DNA of 64,000 nucleotides, taken from the NCBI GenBank assembly GCA_037176905.1, contig JBBBWG010028089.1, forward strand, positions 1 through 64,000. Reading direction: 5' to 3'. Position numbers and translations under genes: made by a program. The DNA comes from Azolla pinnata. Its lineage: Eukaryota; Streptophyta; Polypodiopsida; Salviniales; Salviniaceae. The notes beneath the pieces were generated by a model. That model saw nothing but the letters and a program-made list of their open reading frames with translations, had not been told where the DNA came from and made no database searches. Each line of letters opens with the position of its first letter. The stretch's first letter is position 1. This document shows positions 23,756 through 37,100 of the stretch, in pieces.

Positions 23756-25138
23756 GAGGGAGAGAGATGCGTGCGAGAGAGAGGGAGAGATGGTGATGGT
23801 GGTAACGTGCTTGACAGGAAGGCGAAGAAGAAGGATTTGGGGGATTCTGCGTTTCGCAGAGCTCGTCAACAACATGTCTCTCGCTCGCCCCCCCATTTCT
23901 TCCCCCCTGAGATCGAACGTGTCTGGATATGGATACATGTGGATTCTCGCGGAGAAGCTGCAGAGCTATGGGGAATAAGACAGGTGTGCCACGACCTTCA
24001 CCACCACCACCACCACCACCACCACCATCACCATCATCATCGTCAACGTCTGCATCTGCATTGGCATCGGCATCGGCATCGATTCATATGAAAGCACTCC
24101 TGTCTCATTCCTCTTTCTCTCCTCCGTATCTTCTCCGTTTACCATACTCTCCAGCTTGATCTCGTTCCAGGTTTTCGATCTCCGTCCTGCACGCCCTGGA
24201 GCTGAACCCTGGAAGTTGCGTCCCTTGCGTCTGGTATGTCACGTTGAAGAGGCCAAGATTCCCCATTTTCTTCTCTCTCTTTGCTCAATCCTCGTTGCTG
24301 ATTGAATTCTGCCTGGATTCGCAATGCATTGCCATGGCATGATTTCTCAGTTTTCATCTCTCATTCAGATTTTTAACACACACCATTGGTGCTGTAGAGA
24401 GATCAAATCTGGTAGAGATGTACGCCTAGTAAAAAAGACATCTGAAAGATTGCGGATAATTTGACATTGGCAGTGCGTTGTGGACGTTAATCCTCTGGAT
24501 ATGCTCTTTGCGTACGGTGGAATACCATGTATAATTCTCTGTGCATGCCGCCATGAGTAGAAACTTTCTGTTTGCTCCTTCATTTGTGGTCTAGTGAAAG
24601 CTACTGAAAAAGCCCATGACATCGAATTTTCGGTCCGCAGGAGGGAATTTCCACTGGGAAATCACAAGAACGTATCAAGAAATCACAGTGGTCCCTTGAA
24701 CTTTGAAATCGGATACTGAAGCTGGGCACTGTTTTCCACTAGGTTTCAGAATCTTAAAACTTTTTCCTGCTAACACTGCAATGTACATCATGCATTTTGA
24801 CAGAGACACCATCTGCCCATTTGATATTGCTTGTTTATTAAAGTTAGAATCTACAGGGCTGCACAATAGTTTCTGTGAGCTGTTCACTTGAGTGGGAAGA
24901 TTGATTATATTCTCAAGCTGCTAATTTGGCTTACATGATGGTATATTTTGTAATGTTCATAATCCAGCATGACCGTTTCTTTTTTTTTGTGGCAGGGACT
25001 CTTGTGTGAAGCAAGGTGAAAATTTTCCAAAGAGGTGGAATGAAACGCATATGTACATATGCAGTAGTTTAAGATCTGATGGATAAATCCATATAAGTGA
25101 GTCTTGAATTTCAATAAGCAGTGCTCCATGTTGCTGTG
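21627..25138. other. Region between the phosphatase and the MEB-like gene; simple repeats, probable 5' leader of the latter
   Basis: No coding sequence is recognised. Simple repeats cluster: TACATA/ACAC-rich DNA at about 23080-23350, ACCTAT units at about 23395-23420, GGATAC hexamers at about 23438-23472, (GA)n at about 23715-23770 and (CCA)n at about 24001-24030. A good splice acceptor (AAGCAG) ends at 25121, shortly before the first usable ATG of the next gene at 25139. The 5' UTR is therefore probably split, with its first exon somewhere near 23.7-24.4 kb. That first exon is not located. Confidence 0.45.
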
Positions 25139-28100
25139 ATGAAGGGTATAGAGGAAGTCAAAACTGTTCCAGATACTGGTGCACAAGAAGATCAAGCACT
25201 CGGAACCAGTTCTAGATTAGAGACATTCTCTGAGGAACATGGAGGATTGGAAACAGCTGTTACTGTGCACAGTAGATTGCAGTTCTGTGAAGGGACTGCT
25301 CTCACTGAATCAGCTGTCAATTCTGAGCCCAAAGACGGCTTTTCGACCCGGGAAGTAGTAAATGCACATGAATCAGAGAGCTACGATGATTCAGAATCAA
25401 TGCCGAGCACCAATGAAGAGAAGAAACAAATCATTCTACCGCAAGGAGAAGAACAGGTTCCTGAAGTTGAAATGGTGGAAGAACAGGTTGCTGAAGCTCC
25501 TGCAATGGTGGGGAATGCGTATGTGAAGAGGACCTTCTCTCGGGTTTATAGAGAAGAGACAGAGAGTGGTGATGATGGAAAACTGAGAGAATATTGGACT
25601 CACTTGCTTCAGACAAATGCATCATCTGGAGAGATTGTTGAGGAGATAGTGAAAGTTCTGAAGAATCATCAGAATACACATGACTTGATGTGCCCTACAT
25701 GTGGTTCGTGCATAACAAGAACGGTTATTCTCCGTAAAAGGAAAAGGTCGAGCCTGATATCAGTGGAAAGATGGTATTCTGAAACTTTAGCTCAAGAATC
25801 TGAAAGGCGACCAAACTATACAGAGGAGAGCCGCTCACTCAAATACAGTGGTGAAGATACAGAGCTGGAAGCACAGCGAATTGAGCAGCTCACAGAAGCC
25901 TATGGATGTTTGACATGCTTCTCGATATTCTTGCAAAAAGGTCAGTTTCTCTTATATCTAACATACAAGCAAGAGCCCTTCCTAATCCCTTGGGCTTCTA
26001 TTGCATGAATTCTTCTTATGCCGCATGCGTAGTTCATGCTCTAAATTTGCCAGATTTGATAGTAACAATCACAATGTCAAATACTGACAGGCTGCGAGAT
26101 ACTTACCGAGAGAGAGACATTTGAATGCTTTCCTTTTCTGTGTCCATCCTACACCTGGGGAAGTTCTGATCCGGAGTCTAAAAGTTCAGGTACTGTTCTT
26201 CTTAGTAACAGGAACATCGGGAAAAACCAAATGAAAATCGAAACCTTGTGCTTATGTTTGTTGGATACATAGCACAAGGTACATGTTTCAGCAGTGCATA
26301 TGGGTACCGGGCAAGCACATGTTCAAATACCAGAAAATCGTATTTTCCAAGCAGCAGCTATTTACTGGTACTATGCCACTTAGAGCTCATGTTTAAGCAT
26401 ATCCATAGTTATCTCTCACAAAACCTTAAAATTGGGCCCAGTTAGAGTGCCACTGCAAGACTTGATTATGGCTATTTGCTGTAATGCTAATGGCCCTGAT
26501 ATGGCTCTTGAGACAAGAACAGATTGCAAATTATTTCCCTGATTATTTTCCCCCAGTCAAATTAACAAACGCACTGAGAACACATATATGACATATGAAA
26601 CCCAAAAATGAATATAGTAGCTTATCTCCCTCCTTGTTCTTATTTATTTCAAAGTATCTATGTTCTAATAACTCTGCCATCGTACATTCTAATAGGTCTG
26701 CTTCTAATACCAGCGCACAAAGTGGCATTTTTGCTGAATATTTTGATGGTTCCCACTTATTCTTTGGAGTGATTTAGAAACCTCTTAGATTCATACATTT
26801 CTGTTTCTTAAGTCCACCTTGAGAAACCCTCTCAGTTGAATGCCACTGGCACGTTTGCAGTTTTCACTGGTACTACTCATCTGAATTGGCATTCTTCTTG
26901 TCAAAATATCATCCCATATTTACAGGAATTGCTCGAGAATTGTGTATGGAGAAAGTAAGTGGAGAAATTTCTGCTCAGAATTTTGCTGGGTCATATTATG
27001 ATACTACTCTAGAGAGTGTTGAACAAGCTGGGGCGATGCAGTCTTCTGACTCCAAAGGAACAGAATGTATAAGTGTACTTGTACCGGCCTTGCTTCCTAC
27101 CTACCCTTGGGGACCATCTCAAATCTCTGCAGGTTATCACCTATATATCTGGAACACCCAGTTAATCATCCTAACCATATGTAACCCTTGTGACAGTGTT
27201 TTCCTGGTCGATTCATACTAACTGTTGTCAAGGTTTTCAAGGTCGTTGACATTATATTCACGGTCATATACTCCATTCTAACATATGGGTCCAGTGCTGA
27301 TATTTGATTAAACAATCTCATTTGTAACAACGTATGTGCTTAATTTAAGGCTAACTACTTAGCTGCCTGCATTTCTGTCTCTTAAAACTGCCTTCAGAAA
27401 ACGTCTGAGTTGAATGCAACTGTCAGGTTTAGAGTTTTCACCTGTACCAGTCATCTAAATTTGCATGCTTCTTGTCAAAACATTATTTCTACTCAGAATA
27501 TTGCTGTGCCATATTATGATACTAGTTTAGAGACTGTGCTACGGACATTCAATCGTCTGGATCCAAAGGAATAGAACGTATAGGTGTGCTTGCACTGGTG
27601 CTGTTTCCTAACTACCCTTAGGGACCATCTCAAATATGTGCAGGTCATTACTTATATATCTCGAACATCAAGTTAATCCTCTTAACCACATGCAACCCTT
27701 GTGAGAGTGTTTTACTGGTCGATTCATACAAACTGTTAAGATTTTCGAAGTCTTTGAGATTATATTCTTGTAGGATATTCCACTCAAGGATGTGGGTCCA
27801 GTGCTAATATTTGATTAACCAATCTCATTTCTAAAAGCTTATGTTCTTACCTTAAGGTACCCACTTAGCTGCGTACATTTCTGTTTCTTAAAGCTAACGT
27901 GCGAAACTTCATAGCCGAATGCAACTGTCATGTTTGCAGTTTTCACTAGTACCAGGCATCTAAATACATTTCTTATCGTCAAACTATCTTCTGATATCTA
28001 CAGGAGTTTCTCGAGAATTGAGCATGGAGAATGTGACTGGTGAAATTTCTACTCAGAATATTGAAGTATCATATGATGATACTACTTTAGAGACTGTTGA

Positions 28101-31100
28101 AGAATCAAGGGGCATTCAATCTTCTGAATCCAAAGGAACAGAAAGTATAGGTGTGCTTGCACCGGCATTACTTCCTACATACTCTTGGGGACCATCTCAA
28201 ATCTCTGCAGGTTATTACTTATATATCTTGAACATCCAGTTAATTCTCTTGGCCATGTGAAACCATAGAGACAGTGTTTGCATGGTCGATTCATAGAAAC
28301 TATCGTTAAGATTTTTGGGGTCCAGTTCTGATATGTATGTTTATAACCAATCTCAATTTGTAAACGGTTATGTTCTTACCTTAAGGCTAACCACTTAGCT
28401 GCGTACATTTCTGTTTCTTAAAGCTAAGGTTAGAAACCTCATAGTTGCATGCAACTGTCAAGTTTGCCGTTTTCACTAGTACCAATCACATTTAAATTAG
28501 ATTTCTTATTGTCAAACTATCATCTGATATCCTACAGGAGTTTCTCGAGAATTGAGCATGGAGAATGTGACTAGTGAAATTTCTAATCAGAATATTGCTG
28601 TGCTATATGATGATACTACTTTAGAGACGGTTGACGAAGCAAGGGACTTTCAATCTTCTGAATCCAAAGGAACAGAATGTATAAGTGTGCTTGCACCGGC
28701 ATTGCTTCCTACCTACCCTTGGGGATCACCTCAAATCTCTGCAGGTTATTACTTATATATCTTGAACATCCAGTTAATTCCCTTGGCCATATGAAAATCT
28801 AGAGACAGTGTTTGCATTGTTGATGCATAGAAACTATTGTTAAGAAATTTGGGGTCCAGTTCTGATACGTAGGTGCATAAGCAATCTCAATTTCTAAAAG
28901 CTTATGTTCTTACCTGAAAAGGGTAACCACTTAACTGCATCATTTCTGTTTTTTAAAGCTAACGTGAGAAACCTCATAGCTGAATGCAACTGTCGTGTTT
29001 GCAGTTTTCACTAGTACCAGGCATCTAAATTAGTATTCTTCTTGTCAAACTATCAATTGATATATACAGGTGTTTCTCGAGAATTGAGCATGGAGAATGT
29101 GACTGGTGAAATTTGTGTTCAGAATATTGCTGTGCTATATGATGATACTACTTTAGGAACTGTTGAAGAAGCAAGGGACATTCAATCTTCTGAATCCAAA
29201 GGAACAGAATGTATAAGTGTGCTTGCACCGGCGTTACTTCCTACCTACCCTTGGGGACCGCCTCAAATCTCTGCAGGTTATGACTTATATATCTTGAACA
29301 TCCAGTAAATCCTCTTAGCCATATGAAACCATAGAGTCAGTGTTTGCATGGTCGATGCATAGTAACTATTGTTAAGATTTTTGGGGTCCAGTTCTGATAC
29401 GCATGTGTATAACCAATCTCAATTTTTAAAAGCTTATGTTCTTACCTTAAGGCTAACCACTTAGCCGCATACACATTTCTGTTTCTTAAAGCTAACGTTA
29501 GAAACCTCATAGCTGAATGCAACTGTCATTTTTGCAGTTTTCACTAGTACGAGGCATCTAAATTAGATTTCTTATTATCAAACTATCATCTGATATCTAC
29601 AGGAGTTTCTCGAGAATTGAGCATGGAGAATGTGACTAGTGAAATTTCTATTCAGAATGTTGCTGTGCTATATGATGATACTACTTTAGAAACTGTTGAA
29701 GAAGCAAGGGACATTCAATCTTCCGAATCCAAAGGAACAGAATGTATAGGTGTGCTTGCACCGGCGTTGCTTCCTACCTACCCTTGGGGACCACCTCAAA
29801 TCTCTGCAGGTTATTACCTATATATCTTGAACATCCTGTAAATCCTCTTAGCCATATGAAACCATAGAGTCAGTGTTTGCATGGTCGATGCATAGTAACT
29901 ATTGTTAAGATTTTTGGGGTCCAGTTCTGATATGCATGTGTATAACCAATCTCAATTTGTAAAAGCTTATGTTCTTACCTTAAGGCTTACCACTTAGCTC
30001 CATACATTTCTGTTTCTTAAAGCTAACTTTAGAAACCTCATGGCTGAATGCAACTTTTATGTTTGCAGTTTTCGCTAATACCAGGCATCTAAATTTGATT
30101 TCTTATTGTCAAACTATCATCTGATTTCTACAGGAGTTTCTCGAGAATTGAGCATGGAGAACGTGACTAGTGAAATTTCTACTCAGAATATTGAAGTATC
30201 ATATGATGATACTACTTTAGAGACCGTTGAAGAAGCAAGGGACATTCAATCTTTTGAATCCAAAGGAACAGAAAGTGTAGGTGTGCTTGCACCGGCGTTA
30301 CTTCCTACATACTCTTGGGGACCATCTCAAATCTCTGCAGGTTGTTACTTATATATCTTGAACATCCAGTAAATCCTCTTAGCCAGATGGAAACCTAGAG
30401 ACAGTGTTTGCATGGTTGATTCATAGTAATTATTGTTAAGATTTTTGGGGTCCAGTTCTGTTATGTATGTGTATAACCAATCTCAATTTGTAAAAGCTTA
30501 TGTTCTTACCTTAAGGCTTACCACTTAGCTGCATACATTTCTGTTTCTTAAAGCTAACGTTAGAAACCTCATAGCTGAATGCAACTGTCATGTTTGCAGT
30601 TTTTGCTAGTACCAGGCATCTAAATTAGATTTCTTATTGTCAAGCTATCATCTGATTTCTACAGGAGTTTCTCGAGAATTGAGCATGGGGAATGTGACTG
30701 GTAAAATTTCTACTCAGAATATTGGTGTATCATATGATGATACTACTTTAGAGACCGTTGAAGAAGCAAGGGACATTCAATCTTCTGAATCCAAAGGAAC
30801 TGAATATGTAGGTGTGCTTGCACCGGTGTGGCTTCCTACCTACCCTTGGGGATCACCTCAAATCTCTACAGGTTATTACTCATATATCTTGAACATCCAG
30901 TTAATCTTCTCAGTCATATGAAATCCTAGAGACTGTTTTCCTGGTTGATTCATAGTAAGGATTTTTGGGGTCCAGTTCTGATATGTATGTGTATAACCAT
31001 TCTCATTTGTAAAAGCTTTTGTTCTTACCTTACGGCTAATCACTTAACTGCGTACAGTTCTGTTTTGTAAACTCAACCTATGAATTGAATGAGCGGGCAA

Positions 31101-34100
31101 CTGGCATGTTTACAGTTTTCACTTGTTCCAGTCATCTCAATTAGCACTCGTTTTGTTAAAATATCATCTGATATTACAGGAATTGCTCGAGAATTGTGGG
31201 TGAAAAGTATGAGTGGTGAGATTTCTACTCAGAATATTGCTGGGTCATTTCATGGTACTACTTCAGAGAGTGTTGACCAAGCTGGGGACATTTTGTCTTC
31301 TGTATCCAAAGATAAAGAATTTATTGGTGTGCTTGCACCTGCTCAAGCACAGGCGTTGCTTCCTACATACTCTTGGAGACCATCTCAAATCTCTGCAGGT
31401 TATCAATTTAATCCTCTAAATATCCAAAGCCCTAGTGACAATGTTTTGCTAGCTGATTCGTACTATCTATTGTTAAGATTTTCAAGGTCGCTGAGATTAT
31501 ATTATTTGTCACTGATGCCATTTTAGCTTATGGGTCCAATTCTAACATTTATATGTTCAATCAATCTCATTTTTAACAATCTATCTGCTTCTCTTAAGCT
31601 AACCACCCAGCTGCATACACCTCTGTTTCTTTTGAGAAACTCTCGGTGTTGAATACAGGCAAATTTTCAGTTTTCACTTGTTCCATTCATATCAATTAGC
31701 ATTCTTCTTGTTAAAATATCATTTGATATCCACAGGAATTGCTCGAGAATTGTGCATGGAAAGTCTGACAGATGAGATTTCTACTGAGAATACTACTTTA
31801 GAGAATGTTGAACCAGCTGTGGAAGGTCAATCTTCTCAATCCAAAGGAACAGGATGTATAGATGTGCTTGCACCAGCCTTGCTTCCTACCTTCCCTTGGG
31901 GACCATCTCAAATTGCTGCAGGTTATCACCTATATATCCCGAACATTCAGTTAATCTGCATAACGTATATAAGCCCTAGTCCTGGTTTATTCAGACTAAC
32001 TACTGTTGAGAGTTTCGAGGTCCTTGGGGTTATAGCATTTTTCACTTATGGCTATTTTAGCATATGGGTCTAATTCTTAACCAAACTCATTTGTAACAGC
32101 GAATGAGCTTACCTTCAGGCTAACCATTAGCTGTTTACATTTTCTATTTCTTAAAACCAACGTGAGAAATCCTTTGAGTTGAACACAACTGGCATCGTAG
32201 CAGTTCTCACTTGTAACAATCATCTAAATTTGTGTTCTTCTTGTCAAACTATCATCTGATATCTACAGGAATTGCTCGAGAATTGTGTATGGAGAAAGTG
32301 ATTGACGAATTTTCTGCTCAGAGTATTGCTGACGAATTTTCTGCTCAGAGTATTGCTGGACCTTATTATGATACTACTTTAGAGAGTGTTGAACAAGCTG
32401 AGAACGTTCAATCTTCTCCAGCCAAAGGAACAGAATGTATAGGTGTGCTTGCACTGGCGTTGCTTCCTACCTACCCTTGGGGACCATCTCAAATCTCTGC
32501 AGGTTATTGCTTATAACTTGAACATCCAGCTAATCCTCTTGACATGTGTAACCTTAGTGACAATATTTTTGTAGTTGATTCGTACTAACTATAGTTAAGA
32601 TTTTTAGGGTCCGTGAGATTAGATTATTTTACATACGCTGTTTTAGCATATCTATCCAATGCTGATATTGATGTGTTTAACCAATCTCATTTGAAAAAGC
32701 TTATGTGCTTACTTTTAAAACTAACCACTTAGCCGCCTGCATTTCTGTTTCTTAAATCCATCTCAAGACAGCTTCCGAGTTGAATACAACTAGCTTGTGT
32801 ATCTATATTAACATTCTTTTTGTCAAACTATCATCTGATATCTACAGGAACCACTCGAGAATTGTTGGTAGAGAAAGTTGCAATTGGCGAAATATCTACT
32901 CAGAATATTGCTGGGTCATATCACGATCCTACTATAGAGAGTATTGAGCAAGCTAGGGACATTCAATCTTCAGAATCCAAAGGAGCAGAATGTATACGTG
33001 TGCTTGCACCGGCCTTGCTTCCAACGTACCCTCGGGGACCATCTCAAATCTCTGCAGGTTATCACTGAAATATCTGAAAGATCCAGTTAATCCTCGTAAT
33101 ATATGTAAATCCTAGTAACAGTGTTCCTGGTTGATTTATACTAACTATTGTAGATTTTCGGAGTCCTTGAGATTCTACAGTTTGTAACCTATGTTATTTT
33201 AGCATGTGAGTACAATGCTAATATGTATGTGGTTAACGAATCTCATTTGTAACAACTTATACAAGCACCTTAAGGTTAACAATTTAGCTGCATATATTTC
33301 TGTTGCTTAAGACAACTCGAGAAATCCTCTGAGTTGAATGCAACTACCATATTTGGAGTTTTCACCTTGACCATTCATCTAAATTAGCGTTCTTGTGAAA
33401 CTTTCATCTGGTATCTACAGGAATTGCTCGAGAATTGTGTATGGAGATAGTGAGTGCTGAAATTTCTGCTCAGAATATTGCTGAGCCATATCATGATCCT
33501 ACCATCGAGAGTGTCGAACAAGCTGTGGAAATTCAATCTTCTGGATCCAAAGGAGCAGAATGTGTAGATGTGTTTGGAGCAGTGTTGCTTCCTGTCTACC
33601 CTTGGGGATCATCTCGAATCTCTGCAGGTTGTCACTTACATGTTCTTAACATTTGTAACCCTTGCAAGGGTGGTTTCCTGATTGATTCATACTAACTATT
33701 GTTAAGATTCTCGAGGTCCACTTGTAATATATATGTCATGAACCAATCTTATTCATAAAAAAATATATGCTTACCTGAAGACTAACCACGTAGCTGCGTG
33801 CATTTACATTTCCTAAAGCCATCTCGTAAGCTGATTTTCACTTGTACCAGTCATCTAAAGTAGCATTCATCTTGTCAAAATATCATCGGTTTTTACAGGA
33901 CTTGCTCGAGAATTGTGTATGGAGAAAGTAAGTGAAGAAATTTCTACTCAGAATATTGCTGGGCCTTATTATGATACTACTTTAGAGAGTGTTGAACTAG
34001 CTGGGGACATTCAATCTTCTAAAACCAAAGGAACAGAATGTATAGGTGTGCTTGTACCAGCCTTGCTTCCTACCTACCCTTGGGCACCATCTCAAAATTC

Positions 34101-37100
34101 TGCAGGTTATCACTTATATATCCCGAACATCCAGTTAATCCTCTTAACATATGTAAGCCCTAGTGTCAGCGTTTTCCTGGTTGATTCATACTAGCTATTG
34201 TTAAGATTTTCGAGGTCCTTGAGATTAAATTCCGTTTTCACTTACTGCAGGCCCAGATGATCATTCTCCATTGGAGTTGCATAGGTCTTATGAAGTACCT
34301 CGAAGTTTTGATAATGCTGATGCAAATGATAGTCCTCACAATGCAGATGAAATTATCACAATTGGGGGTAAACCAGCTAATGTTGATCCTCAGTCAGTGG
34401 ATTATGAGAATGAGAATAGCAATCGTACTTGTGGGCTTGGCTCTATTGTTTTACCTGAATTCTCTTGGGGAGTAATTTCAGAAGATAAAGGTATACTTGC
34501 TGCTGAACATTCTGAATTTTTTGGTTTATAAAATTGAGTACACATCCATGATTTGTGCGCTTACATGATGAGCTTTTAGGGTTTAAACAAAAGTAGTTGA
34601 ATTTATATGTCTGCAAATCTGAAACTTTCAAAGGAAGGGTATGTATATATTTCCATTGATTCTTTTCAATTAAGATTCCATGAGAGAAAACCCAAGAAAT
34701 TGATTTATGTAGAAAATGGATGAATCATGACGAAGCTGTTTTGTGGATATCAAAGTCCGAACTCATGGACGCTTGTTTAGTTTCACCTCTGTAAAGATAA
34801 TATAGTATGTCATTTATTCCCATCTCTGTAATTTCATTAAAATTAGCAAAACCATTCAAAACCAAGTCATTGTTTGTCGACAGAGAGTGTTGTGTTTTAG
34901 TCTTAGGAATATTGACATATGTTCTATAACCTATCAGGAGTAAAAAAGAATATTTATTCAAATTTATAATCTGAATCAATATCTGATGCTAATTCAATGC
35001 AAAAATATGAATAAACAAGAACCAATGCAAAATTATTGATGGATATGGATAATGAAAGTTTTTTGTTACAACCCTAAACCCCTAAAAATATATGCAAATG
35101 TTGCCCCCAACTTTGATTCCTGACACGATTTTTGTGTAATTGCTGAAACACATAGGATTTGTTTTTGTTTAATCAATCTTAAGTGTTCAAAGTAGCCCCA
35201 CATATGGGTAAGAGTCAAAATATTGGCATCTGATATCTGCAGTGACTCCTCCAAATTTGGCTATTGAGAATGTACATGGCGGTGAGGAAGTTGGTGGTCT
35301 GCCTGATTTGTTCCCTGACTACCCTTGGGGATCCTCTCCAAACTCTGAAGGTCATCACTGATCTTAAGCATTACTAAGATATAGGTGCAACATGCCGCGT
35401 TTTCCTGTTTCATTTCATACAGATCCATGTTACAATATATTTAGTGACTTGCGTTCAATGGGGGTATAGATTATGCCAAGGATATTACTACTCATATTTG
35501 AGATACAAAGTTTACTGGCAATGCTCAAGTGGCGCAGTGCTATTCTTAAGTACTAATATGGTTTCTATAGATGAATAAAAAACTTAATGTGATTTATGTG
35601 GCATTGTTTTCAATGCATACCTAGGTTGATTGATTCCCAAGTTGTGTTAGATGCACTTCCCCCTCTACAGAGTTCTTCCTCCACATCGAGATACTGAGGG
35701 CTGTCCTCTACCCTATTACTAATGAGAGGATGGGAGATTTATCAAACTGTTGTTATCCACTCTCTGGGATGTTAATCATCATCAGCAAACTTCTCACTCT
35801 AATTTTAAACCTCTAATTAAGGAAACTAAGAACCAAATGAACTTACCCATTAGACAGAAACACAGCTATGAAAACTAAATATAAACAAATCTGAAAAGGT
35901 CAATCGCCACTTCTATTACGTATGATTCATGTGGATACAACTTTTGATTATCATTACTGCAGGCTCAACTGATCATTTTTCATTCGAGAACAAATATTGT
36001 TCTGACAAAGTACATTCAAGCTCTGGTGATGCTGAGGTGAATACTATTTCTTGCAACGTGTGTGAAAGTGCAGCTAACATTATAACTTCTGATATTCTTT
36101 CTCGATCATCACATCATGAAACAGAGTGATGATTGTACTGGTGGGCTTTGTGCTGTTCTTTTGCCTGAGTACTCTTGGAAAACGGTCTCAAAAGGTAAAC
36201 GAGATAATTCAGTAGATATTCTGTGCTTTTGGAATCCAGAAAATAAATCGTTGTTTGTGAGCTTCTTCAGTTTCTCATATAGGAACAAAATGATCTAGGA
36301 AAAATAGAGTAATGCAACGATGATGCTCAGGCTTTGTAAAACATGGACTTTCTTTGTGCAGTTGAGAAATATTCTTCTGACAAAGTACATTCAAGCTCTG
36401 GTGATGCTGAGGTGAATACTATTTCTTGCAATGTGTGTGAAAGTGCAGCTAACATTGTAACTTCTGATATTCTTTCTCAATCATCATCACATCATGAAAC
36501 AGAGTGATGATTGTACTGGTGGGCTTTGTGCTGTTCTTTTGCCTGAGTACCCTTGGAATACAGTCTCAAAAGGTAAACGAGATAATTCATTAGATATTCT
36601 ATGCTTTTGGAATTCAGAAAATAAGTCGGTGTTTGTGAGCTTCTTCAGTTTCCCATATAGGAACAAAATGATCTAGGAAACTGGAGTAATGCAAAGATGA
36701 TGCTCAGGCTTTGTAAAACACGGACTGTCTTTGTGCAGTCGAGAAGTTATCTCAGTATCGTCTGGTATGTGCAGAAACTGTGACCGTTGAGAAAGTAAGT
36801 CCAGAAACTTCTACTCAGGGCACGGTAGAAGTGTGCGGTACTACCACACAGAACGCCGATAAAAAAGCTGAGAGCCTTGAGAATTCTCCAGAAGGAGCAG
36901 GTCTTACATCTGGGGTTGTACCTGCCTTTCTACATGGTAACCCTTTGGGATCATCTCCATTACCTTCAGGTCATATTCGACATCCTGTTCTAACTGGGCC
37001 AATAGTTTGTGAATTTTGAAACAAGCAGTGGCACATTTATTTCTGAAAATTTGTGTTTGACTGAGTCAGGTGATGTGAAAACTAGAGGATGCCATTCACA

